NCBI GenBank assembly: GCA_002685655.1
Contig: NYXM01000039.1
Coordinates: 1 to 10,624, forward strand
DNA from: Planctomycetaceae bacterium
Lineage (GTDB): Bacteria; Planctomycetota; Planctomycetia; Pirellulales; Pirellulaceae
Direction of reading: 5' to 3'
Length of the DNA stretch: 10,624 nt
Within the stretch, counting starts at the first letter, position 1, and each line of letters starts with the position of its first letter. Shown piece by piece: positions 1 through 6,473 of this stretch. The notes beneath the pieces were generated by a model. It ran no database searches. It saw only the letters and a list, made by a program, of their open reading frames with translations, and had not been told where the DNA came from. The position numbers and the translations under genes were made by a program.

Positions 1-1
1 G

Positions 2-322
2 GCCGAAGGTCGTGATTGGATCAACACTAACCTGTTGATGGCCCGGTACACCGCGACTGCCAATTTCGTCAAAAAGGAAAATGCGGACTTCGTGAAGCTG
101 CTGAAAGACCACACGTTGAAGGACTCCGCCCAGGTGGTGGACCACTTCGCCAAACGCTGTTTGCTGACCGACTTGAGCGGTCAGAAGCGGCAAGCGTTGA
201 TCGAGTTCCTTGGCCCTTTGCCACCCTCGTCGGAATGGGCCAAGCAGGCGAAGCAGATCAACGAGAAGCTCAAGGCGTTATTGGTTCTGATGGTGAGCAG
301 CCCCGAATATCAGGTGAGTTAG
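2..322 (+). CDS. DUF1800 family protein, C-terminal fragment (5' end outside window)
   Basis: The reading frame is open from base 2 to the TAG at 320-322 and gives about 106 residues, the C-terminal end of a longer protein. The opening segment W-I-N-T-N-L-L-M-A-R-Y matches the conserved tail of DUF1800 proteins (usually 450-600 residues), and the rest is a lysine-rich helical stretch ending in VLMVSSPEYQVS, the usual DUF1800 end. DUF1800 proteins are generally exported, their reaction is unknown, and they are very often encoded directly upstream of a DUF1501 gene, as here. The in-frame TTG at 35 and ATG at 38 are internal codons, not starts, because the family homology begins upstream of them. 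The family call is by recognition; the upstream context beyond the window edge would confirm it. Confidence 0.8.
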   Translation, partial: AEGRDWINTNLLMARYTATANFVKKENADFVKLLKDHTLKDSAQVVDHFAKRCLLTDLSGQKRQALIEFLGPLPPSSEWAKQAKQINEKLKALLVLMVSSPEYQVS

Positions 323-376
323 TGTCGAGAGAAAAAGATGCCGGGCGAGGGTCTCGGAATTTTATGAACTGTGCGG

Positions 377-457
377 TGAAGGGGTCGGGAGTCATTTTCG
401 GGCATCGGTGTCTGCCGATCGTAAGGCGTTGTCCAAAAATGACTTCCGACCCCTTCA
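377..457. repeat. Long imperfect palindrome (REP-like element) between the DUF1800 and DUF1501 genes
   Basis: Arm 377-401 is the reverse complement of arm 433-457 over 25 bases with two mismatches, one of which would still pair as G-U in RNA. The arm begins with TGAAGGGGTCGG and continues into a GTCATTTT-type segment. The 31-base centre contains a second short hairpin (ATCGG 404-408 with CCGAT 415-419). The 11-base core AGGGGTCGGGA recurs in both arms of the palindrome at 8186-8260, although the neighbouring genes are unrelated. This suggests a dispersed repeat family and not a gene-specific operator. As RNA it would form a strong hairpin in the operon leader of the DUF1501 gene. No T-tract follows, so it is not a standard intrinsic terminator. 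Confidence 0.8.
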
Positions 458-487
458 AGGTCAACACCATTGAACGGTACTGCGGCT

Positions 488-494
488 AAAGGAG
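488..494 (+). promoter_or_regulatory. Ribosome binding site of the DUF1501 gene
   Basis: AAAGGAG lies five bases before the ATG at 500. It decides between that start and an in-frame ATG at 470 that has no such site and would start within 15 bases of the palindrome arm. The downstream start also places the twin-arginine motif at residues 9-10, as expected for an exported protein. Confidence 0.75.
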
Positions 495-499
495 ACATC

Positions 500-1759
500 A
501 TGTCGGACATCAATATCGCGACGCGCCGGGAATTCCTGACTCGCGGCATGGGCGTTGTGGGCGTAGGCTCGGCACTGCCGAACTTCCTGATCCGCTCGGC
601 CCTGGCTGGTCCGAAGGCCGAGCCTGACCAGCGCGTCGTGGTGATCTTGCAACTCGATGGCGGCAACGATTCCCTGAACACCTTGATCCCACACGGGCAC
701 AAGGAATACCACGAGTACCGCAAGGTGGCTACTCGCATCCCAGAGAAGGAGGTCATAAAACTCGACGAGGAGTTGGGACTACATCCGAACCTCAAAGGGT
801 GGAAAGAGCTTCTGGATGAAGGCCTGTTTTCCGCCGTACAGGGTGTTGGCTATCCCAATTCGAACTTCAGCCATTTCGAGTCCACGAATATTTGGATGAT
901 GGGCGATACGCGCGGCCGGAAACTTCCCTACGGCTGGGTTGGCCGGGCGTGTGACGTCGGCTTCGCAGACAACCCGGACCCCAAGTTGACCGTCGCAGTC
1001 GGCCCCAATAACGGCGCTGCCCTGGCGCTGCGTGGGGCAAGGCATTCGGGCATTCTCGTCGACCGGCCTGATTCGTTCGGCTACGGAGGCGCCGAGAACG
1101 ATGAACAGTCGGCCGCTTACCGAAAGCTCAACGAAGCCGGCAATCAGACCGCGGCCGGTGAGCTGGAATGGGTTACTCGCACGGCCATCACGGCCAATTC
1201 CGCCGCCGACGAAATCCGCCGCTTGGGAACCGCCTATAAGCCCAAGGTCAAGTATCCTGATACATCTTATGGCCGCCACCTGCAAGCCATCGCCGGCCTG
1301 ATCACCGGCGGCCTCTCGACCCGTATCTACTGGACCAGCCGCTCTGGAAGGCTGGAGTTCGACACGCATAGCAGTCAACGACCGCGGCATGACAATTTGC
1401 TGAAGGAGTTGGACGCGGCAGTGCCGGCCTTCTTCCAGGACCTCAAGCAGCAAGGTCAGGCCGAGCGCGTACTCTTGTTCACGATCAGTGAGTTTGGCCG
1501 CACAGCCAAGGAAAACGGCAACAAGGGAACCGACCATGCTGCTGCTGCTGCCCAGTTCCTGTTCGGACCGGGTGTAAAACCGGGAATCCACGGCACGCAT
1601 CCAGGTCTCGGACCCGATGAATTGATACCAACCGGCAGCAGTCTCAAGTTCGCCACCGATTTCCGTAGCGTCTATGCGACGGTGCTGGAGAAGTGGCTGG
1701 AAATCCCCAGCGAACCGGTACTGGGCCAGAAGTGGCCGTTGGTCGATTGCCTCGCATAA
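500..1759 (+). CDS. DUF1501 family protein with Tat signal
   Basis: The 419-residue protein starts MSDINIATRREFLTRG, a twin-arginine (RRxFL) signal at residues 9-13 followed by a hydrophobic stretch ending near ALA (about residues 34-36), so folded export through Tat is predicted. The conserved DUF1501 landmarks are in order: QLDGGNDSLNTLIP (D53-GGN-D57), NFSHFEST (H125), and FGRT followed by GTDHAAA (D345, H346). The family is, to my knowledge, related to the alkaline phosphatase/sulfatase fold, and these Asp/His positions are plausible metal ligands; no reaction is established for it. The usual size is about 400-500 residues, so this copy is complete. It follows the DUF1800 gene and precedes the cytochrome gene by 18 bases, supporting an operon. 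An upstream start at 470 would add ten residues but lacks a ribosome binding site. Confidence 0.9.
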   Translation: MSDINIATRREFLTRGMGVVGVGSALPNFLIRSALAGPKAEPDQRVVVILQLDGGNDSLNTLIPHGHKEYHEYRKVATRIPEKEVIKLDEELGLHPNLKGWKELLDEGLFSAVQGVGYPNSNFSHFESTNIWMMGDTRGRKLPYGWVGRACDVGFADNPDPKLTVAVGPNNGAALALRGARHSGILVDRPDSFGYGGAENDEQSAAYRKLNEAGNQTAAGELEWVTRTAITANSAADEIRRLGTAYKPKVKYPDTSYGRHLQAIAGLITGGLSTRIYWTSRSGRLEFDTHSSQRPRHDNLLKELDAAVPAFFQDLKQQGQAERVLLFTISEFGRTAKENGNKGTDHAAAAAQFLFGPGVKPGIHGTHPGLGPDELIPTGSSLKFATDFRSVYATVLEKWLEIPSEPVLGQKWPLVDCLA

Positions 1760-1762
1760 TCA

Positions 1763-1769
1763 GAGGGAG
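1763..1769 (+). promoter_or_regulatory. Ribosome binding site before the GTG start of the cytochrome gene
   Basis: GAGGGAG is placed eight bases before the GTG at 1778, just after the DUF1501 stop codon. It favours the GTG start even though that start puts an unusually long stretch before the signal peptide. Confidence 0.55.
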
Positions 1770-1777
1770 TTGTAACC

Positions 1778-4700
1778 GTGCGCGATCAGCCACCCAAATC
1801 TGGTTCGGGGACTGAACGCCTCGGCAACACGAAAGTTCCTGGAAACGCGCCTTCGTCGTTTCGAGACGGGACGGCTGGGCCTCTGGTCCGTTGCGGTTAC
1901 AAAACGGCCTTGGATCGGCGCAGGCTGTTTCTGTTGAGGACGATGTTGACGCTGGCGTTGTGCTGGTGTTCTGCTGCAGGCGTGTTCGCGGAACAATCGC
2001 TCCACTACGAAACGGCAGACACCGACTTGAAAGTTGTGCAGATCGACCGCTCGCGCGACGCTTCGCTCGTGAGCGTCCGCGTCGACACACTGGGCCGCGT
2101 TTTCGTTGGCGGACGCGAGTCGGTTTTCATTTACGAGCCGGACGACGACGGCGGATATCAACTGGGCCGCGAGATCTACCGCTTCCCGCCTCATAGTTGG
2201 GTCTTCGATCTGGCGATTCGCGGACACGATCTGTACGTCGCAACGGCCAGTGCGATCTATGTGTTGCCGGGTGCCGTTAACGGGCGCGAGGCGCTGCAAG
2301 CCAAGCGGCTGATTTGGGGGCAACCGCTGGGACACTTGCAACTCGGCTTCTTCGGTTTGGCATGGGGGCCTGAGGGAGACTTGTATTTTTCTTCCGGCGA
2401 TCCGCTACAACACTACGGGGACTTCAACCGGCCCGACCACTGGGGACATTGGACGCTGTTCAGTCAGCCGGAGGGAACGGCCACGCCATACACGGGCGTC
2501 GGTGGTGTGCTCCGATGTCGGCCGGACGGTAGCCGATTGCAGGTCGTGGCCCGTGGCATCTTCCGCAGTTGCGGCCTGACCTTCGATCGCCACTGGAACT
2601 TATTCACTGACGACAACGACCGTGAGGCGATGCCCGTGCAGTATGTGCCGGCACGGTTGCTGCACGTTACTCCGCACGCCGATTTCGGCTGGCCACGCGG
2701 CTGGATGGCCGCCAAATCGCCAGATCGGGCCGATCTCTTGGAAACCATGCACGAAGGTCTCGGCCGCGAAGCCCCGGTCGGGCTAGCGTACTACGACGAA
2801 ACGTATTTTCCCGACCGTTATCGGCAGAAGTTGCTTTTGGCACGCTGGGCTCAGCGGGTGATCACGCGCCACCAACTCAATCGACACGGAGCGACATTTA
2901 AGACGGACGAGCAGCCGTTGCTAGTGGGCCACGATCAGTCCCGGCCGGTCGGTGTCTGCGTCGGACGTGGCGGCCGAATTTTCGCGACGCTATTGCACAT
3001 GCCTCAGCTCGAAGGTTCGCCAACCTGTCCCAGCGATCTGATCATGATCACGCGAGCCGACGATTCGGCAGAGCATCCGTTCGAGCCGTGCGATTTACCG
3101 AGTGTGTCTGCCGAGAAGCTGTGGTCGGAAGTTTCGGATCCGTCTTGGTCGCGTCGGCGGTGGGCTCACACGGAGATCCTGCGACGCGGCGGGAGGTTGC
3201 TGGACGAAGCGGTGCGGCAACTGGCACGCACCGATGCCGCCGAACCGGCCGTCAATCACCTGCTCTGGCTGGCCGCAGCCAGCCAGACGCCGCAGGCGAG
3301 ACAGCGGTTGGTCGAACTGGCAGGCCACGAAGACGCGAATGTCCGTTTCCAAGCCATCCGTGCGTTGACCGAGTTCTTCGCGACGTCGACCCCGCGCGAG
3401 CTCTTGACCGGCGCTTTGGCCGATCCGGCAGCCCCGGTGCAGCACCGGGCCGCGCTGGCGTTCTTCGGACGCGACGACGCTTTGCCCGACGAGCTTATTC
3501 GTACAGTGGCCGGCAGCCGCGACACTTACCTCCGCCAATCCGCCGCACTGCTCTTGGCCGAACGGGCGTCGCTCGTGAAGCTCGAAGAGCTGTCCCACTC
3601 GGACGATCCTGCGACGCGGCTGGCTGGCGTACTGGCCGCCGGATTCCGGCTCACGCTGCCGCCGGCGACCGAGCCGATCGGTTCGGACCTGCTGCTCAGC
3701 CCGTATCCCGACTCGGCCTGTGTCATTCAGTTCGACGATGCCAAGATCGACCTGCGTGAACTCGGCCGGCTGGGCAACTTCACCGTGGCCGAGCACTGGA
3801 AGGCCGGCCAACATGCGGCGGAGCAGGAGGCGCTGTTTGACTTGCTCGTTGATCTGCTGAGCGACAAGTCCGAACAAGTGCGTCTGCAAGCGGCCCATTT
3901 TCTCTTGCTCTTGAACGACGCTCGCAGCGAACCGCTCGTGGCCAAAACGATCCGCGCCAGTGAGGAACAGCGGCTGGCGGCAGTGCCGGTCTCGGGAATT
4001 CGGACGATCAGTGGTGTGTGGACCGTCGGCCCCTTTCCCGACGGTGACGCCGGTTTGAAAGCCACACATCCTCCCGAACGCGGACCGATTGACCTCGCCG
4101 CGGAGTATTCGGCCGATGGCGCGAAGCGGGCGTGGAAACAACTGACCGGTCGCTATTTTGATTTCAGCCGCACCTTCGAGGACCGCGACGGCGTGTCGTA
4201 TTACGCTTACTGCCGGTTGGAAAGCCCGCGCAGACAGCGGATTTTGCTTTTCGTCGGATCGAACGACGGTGTCAAGGTCTGGCACAACGGCCAAGCCGTG
4301 TGGCAGAACGAAGTCGTGCGGCGGGCGCTCGCCTTTCAGGATCCGGTGTTCGTCGAACTCCAGCCCGGCAGCAACGAACTGTTGGTGCGCGTGCAAAACG
4401 TGAGCGGCGACAGCGGGCTGTTTCTCAGCTTCAAATCGCTGGGGCAGGTCGAGGCGACGTTGCCCGAAAAACTCGCCACGGCGTCACTCGCCGAACGGCT
4501 CAAGGCGGCCGCCCAATCGGACGTATCGACGGCGATCTCCAGCGAGTTCCTTGACGTCGACTGGAGCCGGGCCGTTGGCGAAGGTGACGCGAACCAGGGA
4601 CGCCGTTTGTTCGGCTCCGAAGCGCTGGGCTGTGCCAAGTGTCACGCAGTCACCGACGCTCAGGCCGGCGGCAACGGTCCGAGTTTGACCGGAGCCAGCC

Positions 4701-5026
4701 GGCGATTCACGATGGCCCATTTGGTCGAATCGATCTTGTTGCCCAGCAAGAGCGTCTCGCCCGTGTTCCGTGCTACGTTGATCACTACCGCCGATGGAAA
4801 ACAAACGAGCGGTCTGGTCGTGGCCGAAACGGCGGACAAAGTCGAATTCCTTCTGCCCGACACCACGCGCCGCACGATCGCCAAGCGCGACATTGAAGCC
4901 CAGAAACTGTTGGCCACTTCGCCCATGCCGCAAGGAATCGTGAAGACCCCCGTCGAACTGCGAGACCTGCTGGCGTACCTACTGAGCGACAACCCGCAGC
5001 CGCCAACAGTGTCAACGAAAAACTGA
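1778..5026 (+). CDS. PVC-type multidomain cytochrome c: propeller, HEAT repeats, sugar-binding-like module, CxxCH domain
   Basis: The product is 1082 residues from the GTG start. A basic segment (DRRR, 46-49) and a hydrophobic run ending GVFAEQ (to about residue 71) form a Sec signal. Residues about 75-420 are a beta-propeller of the planctomycete/verrucomicrobial membrane-bound dehydrogenase type (related to PQQ sugar dehydrogenase propellers), with FTDDND and HADFGWPRG segments. Residues about 440-720 are HEAT-like helical repeats (for example NVRFQAIRALTEF and QVRLQAAHFLL). Residues about 746-890 form a beta-rich, galactose-binding-like module (GVWTVGPFP, then SNDGVKVWHNG, then LQPGSNELLVRVQNVSGDSG). 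The C-terminus is the Pirellula/Verrucomicrobium-type heme domain with C952-A-K-C955-H956 and a likely distal Met1050 in SPMPQG. It should carry one covalent heme outside the cytoplasm and act in electron transfer; the substrate is unknown. Starts at TTG 1910 or ATG 1943 would give a more usual short signal peptide. Confidence 0.9.
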   Translation: MRDQPPKSGSGTERLGNTKVPGNAPSSFRDGTAGPLVRCGYKTALDRRRLFLLRTMLTLALCWCSAAGVFAEQSLHYETADTDLKVVQIDRSRDASLVSVRVDTLGRVFVGGRESVFIYEPDDDGGYQLGREIYRFPPHSWVFDLAIRGHDLYVATASAIYVLPGAVNGREALQAKRLIWGQPLGHLQLGFFGLAWGPEGDLYFSSGDPLQHYGDFNRPDHWGHWTLFSQPEGTATPYTGVGGVLRCRPDGSRLQVVARGIFRSCGLTFDRHWNLFTDDNDREAMPVQYVPARLLHVTPHADFGWPRGWMAAKSPDRADLLETMHEGLGREAPVGLAYYDETYFPDRYRQKLLLARWAQRVITRHQLNRHGATFKTDEQPLLVGHDQSRPVGVCVGRGGRIFATLLHMPQLEGSPTCPSDLIMITRADDSAEHPFEPCDLPSVSAEKLWSEVSDPSWSRRRWAHTEILRRGGRLLDEAVRQLARTDAAEPAVNHLLWLAAASQTPQARQRLVELAGHEDANVRFQAIRALTEFFATSTPRELLTGALADPAAPVQHRAALAFFGRDDALPDELIRTVAGSRDTYLRQSAALLLAERASLVKLEELSHSDDPATRLAGVLAAGFRLTLPPATEPIGSDLLLSPYPDSACVIQFDDAKIDLRELGRLGNFTVAEHWKAGQHAAEQEALFDLLVDLLSDKSEQVRLQAAHFLLLLNDARSEPLVAKTIRASEEQRLAAVPVSGIRTISGVWTVGPFPDGDAGLKATHPPERGPIDLAAEYSADGAKRAWKQLTGRYFDFSRTFEDRDGVSYYAYCRLESPRRQRILLFVGSNDGVKVWHNGQAVWQNEVVRRALAFQDPVFVELQPGSNELLVRVQNVSGDSGLFLSFKSLGQVEATLPEKLATASLAERLKAAAQSDVSTAISSEFLDVDWSRAVGEGDANQGRRLFGSEALGCAKCHAVTDAQAGGNGPSLTGASRRFTMAHLVESILLPSKSVSPVFRATLITTADGKQTSGLVVAETADKVEFLLPDTTRRTIAKRDIEAQKLLATSPMPQGIVKTPVELRDLLAYLLSDNPQPPTVSTKN

Positions 5027-5046
5027 TCGCCGAAAGAGATAGCACG

Positions 5047-6156
5047 ATGAGCAAGAGTACAAATGAACTGCACCGCAGGCGGTTTCTCGATCTGATCGCC
5101 ATGGGCACCACCAGCTTAGCGCTGGGGAATTCTCAAGCCTCCGCGGCGAGCTTGACCAAGTCGGCGATGAGTCATCGACAGCGGATCGAGAACGCCCTGG
5201 CGATGAAAGAGACGGATCGCCTGCCGTTTGGATTCTGGTGGCACTTCCCCAACCGCGATCGTGCACCGCGCCGTCTTGCGGAGTTGGCGCTGGGGCTTCA
5301 GCGGAAGCTCGATCTGGACTTTATCAAGTTCTCTCCCTACGGCCTGTACTCGGTCGTGGACTGGGGTGTCACCGTCAACGTAAGAGGCGGAGTGCAGCCG
5401 CCCGTGCAAGCCGACTATCCGATCAAGAAACCGGAAGACTGGAAGAAACTCAAACGCTTTCGCGGCACCGAAGGTGAGTACCTTGTCGTCCTGGAAGCGC
5501 AGAGGATCGCTTTGAGCGAGATGAGCGAGCGCGTCCCGCTAGTCCAAACAGTGTTCAGTCCGCTAACCTCCTGCCTCAAGATGGCCGGGCGGAAAAACCT
5601 GCTCCAGCACATTCGCGAAGCGCCGCAGGCCGTCCATGCCGGGCTGGAGATTGTCGCCGAGACGACCCGTCGTTTCGCGATTGAGGTGGTCGCTCGCGGC
5701 GCCGATGGTCTGTTCTTTGCAACGCAAACCGCCAACCAGGGTTATCTCACGCCGGACGAGTACGCTGAGTTTGCAAAGAAATACGATCGGATCGTGCTGG
5801 AGGCCGGCCGAGACCGGGCGTGGTTCAACATCTTCCATCTCCACGGCGAAAACGTCATGTTCGATCAGGTGCTGGATTACCCGGTGCAAGCTTTCAACTA
5901 CCACGACCGGGAGGCCGGTCCCTCACTCGTCGAGTTGAGAGCCAAGACAAACAAGTGCCTCATTGGCGGCATCGGACAGAACACAACATTGGTTCGTGGC
6001 ACACCGAAGGACGTGAACGCCCAAGTGAAAGAGGCTTGGCAGCAGGTCAACCGGCGGGGCCTGATCCTCGGACCGGGATGTGTTGCGAATCTGAGCGCAC
6101 CGGAAGAAAACGTTCTTCAACTTCGGAAGAGCGTACAGGAGACAGCGCGACCGTAG
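5047..6156 (+). CDS. Uroporphyrinogen decarboxylase-fold protein with Tat signal
   Basis: The protein has 369 residues. Residues 1-36 look like a Tat signal: HRRRFLDL at 9-16, a hydrophobic core (IAMGTTSLALG) and a small-residue end (ASAAS). The UroD-type domain begins at Met41 (MSHRQRIENALAMKETDRLPFGFW) and runs to the end, with FHLHGENV (H264, H266), YPVQAFNYHD and GGIGQNTTL. The RQAGR motif of true HemE enzymes is absent; FGFWWHF occupies that place. The Cys residues of the zinc site in corrinoid methyltransferases such as MtaA are also absent, so neither classical activity is assigned. The gene begins 20 bases after the cytochrome stop and is probably co-transcribed. Translation from ATG 5167 would yield a cytoplasmic protein, but no good ribosome binding site precedes it; AAAGAGA at 5034-5040 precedes ATG 5047 only weakly. 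Confidence 0.85.
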   Translation: MSKSTNELHRRRFLDLIAMGTTSLALGNSQASAASLTKSAMSHRQRIENALAMKETDRLPFGFWWHFPNRDRAPRRLAELALGLQRKLDLDFIKFSPYGLYSVVDWGVTVNVRGGVQPPVQADYPIKKPEDWKKLKRFRGTEGEYLVVLEAQRIALSEMSERVPLVQTVFSPLTSCLKMAGRKNLLQHIREAPQAVHAGLEIVAETTRRFAIEVVARGADGLFFATQTANQGYLTPDEYAEFAKKYDRIVLEAGRDRAWFNIFHLHGENVMFDQVLDYPVQAFNYHDREAGPSLVELRAKTNKCLIGGIGQNTTLVRGTPKDVNAQVKEAWQQVNRRGLILGPGCVANLSAPEENVLQLRKSVQETARP

Positions 6157-6193
6157 GTGAGGCAGTAGGCATTGGGGAGGTGGACGGCCCTGG

Positions 6194-6259
6194 CTGATCA
6201 TGGTCGTTGTTCGCTGCGAACATTACACGCTGATCATAGTCGTTGTTCGCTCCGCGAAC
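6194..6259. repeat. Tandem direct repeat with a 36-base period
   Basis: CTGATCATGGTCGTTG at 6194 recurs as CTGATCATAGTCGTTG at 6230, 36 bases later, and both continue into TTCGCT and GCGAAC. The first copy has GTTCGC-T-GCGAAC (6209-6221); the second has GTTCGC-TCC-GCGAAC (6245-6259). The copies therefore differ by one substitution in the leader and two missing bases in the palindrome spacer. This is a local duplication of a repeat unit. Confidence 0.75.
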
Positions 6260-6399
6260 TTACGTGATGTTCGCGGAGCGAATGTGAATTAATCGAGTTT
6301 CAATCAAGTAGGCCGGAACAAGCTCAGCGCAGTTTCGGCAATACCAAAGTCTTGTGCCATTCTTGCTTACGTAATGTTCGCGGAGCGAACAACGACTAT
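6236..6399. repeat. MITE-like unit with perfect 24-base terminal inverted repeats
   Basis: The 24 bases at 6236-6259, starting ATAGTCGTTGTTCGC, are exactly the reverse complement of 6376-6399. They bound a 164-base unit that contains no transposase or credible gene. The inner part of each end is the palindrome GTTCGC-TCC-GCGAAC. No target-site duplication is visible: GCTGATC precedes the left end and CCGGGCT follows the right end. It resembles a small non-autonomous element, but could equally be two members of a dispersed palindrome family placed in opposite orientation. Confidence 0.6.
6245..6283. repeat. Strong hairpin of two opposed GTTCGC/GCGAAC palindromes
   Basis: TTCGCTCCGCGAAC (6246-6259) pairs perfectly with GTTCGCGGAGCGAA (6269-6282) around the nine-base loop TTACGTGAT, with a further G-T pair at 6245/6283. 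Each arm is itself a small palindrome with six-base arms around a three-base centre, so the DNA can form one long or two short hairpins. It lies between convergent genes. No T-rich tract follows on either side. Confidence 0.75.
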
Positions 6400-6473
6400 C
6401 CGGGCTGACTTGACTCAATGGTAAAGATGTCGCCGCGTTAATAAGCATAATCTGGACTGGGCATCACAAGAAA

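Larger units (their letters stand above)
6157..6473. other. Convergent intergenic region filled with repeats
   Basis: This 317-base stretch separates two genes that point toward each other. About 205 bases of it (6194-6399) are repeats listed separately. The remainder, 6157-6193 and 6400-6473, shows no convincing gene and no hairpin followed by a T-tract, so no intrinsic terminator could be assigned to either gene. The strong hairpin at 6245-6283 may still slow transcription in both directions. Confidence 0.6.

Noticed and set aside
779..1600. 273-residue minus-strand frame opposite the DUF1501 gene
   Set aside because: The plus-strand DUF1501 motifs are clear, and the opposite frame has no ribosome binding site or family resemblance.
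3095..4396. 433-residue minus-strand frame opposite the cytochrome gene
   Set aside because: The plus-strand frame has HEAT and sugar-binding-like domains continuous with the rest of the protein. The long opposite frame is a by-product of GC-rich codon use.
5047..6156. Assignment as hemE (heme biosynthesis)
   Set aside because: The RQAGR motif is missing and a Tat signal is present; only the fold family is supported.
6245..6283. Intrinsic terminator between the convergent genes
   Set aside because: The stem is strong but no T-tract follows on either strand, and the sequence belongs to a repeat family.
6194..6399. CRISPR array
   Set aside because: The repeats are few, occur in both orientations and have no regular unique spacers; no cas gene is present.
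6260..6448. 62-residue minus-strand frame with a C-x-x-C motif
   Set aside because: It runs through the palindromes and the inside of the repeat unit, has no ribosome binding site, and its ends are translations of repeat sequence.
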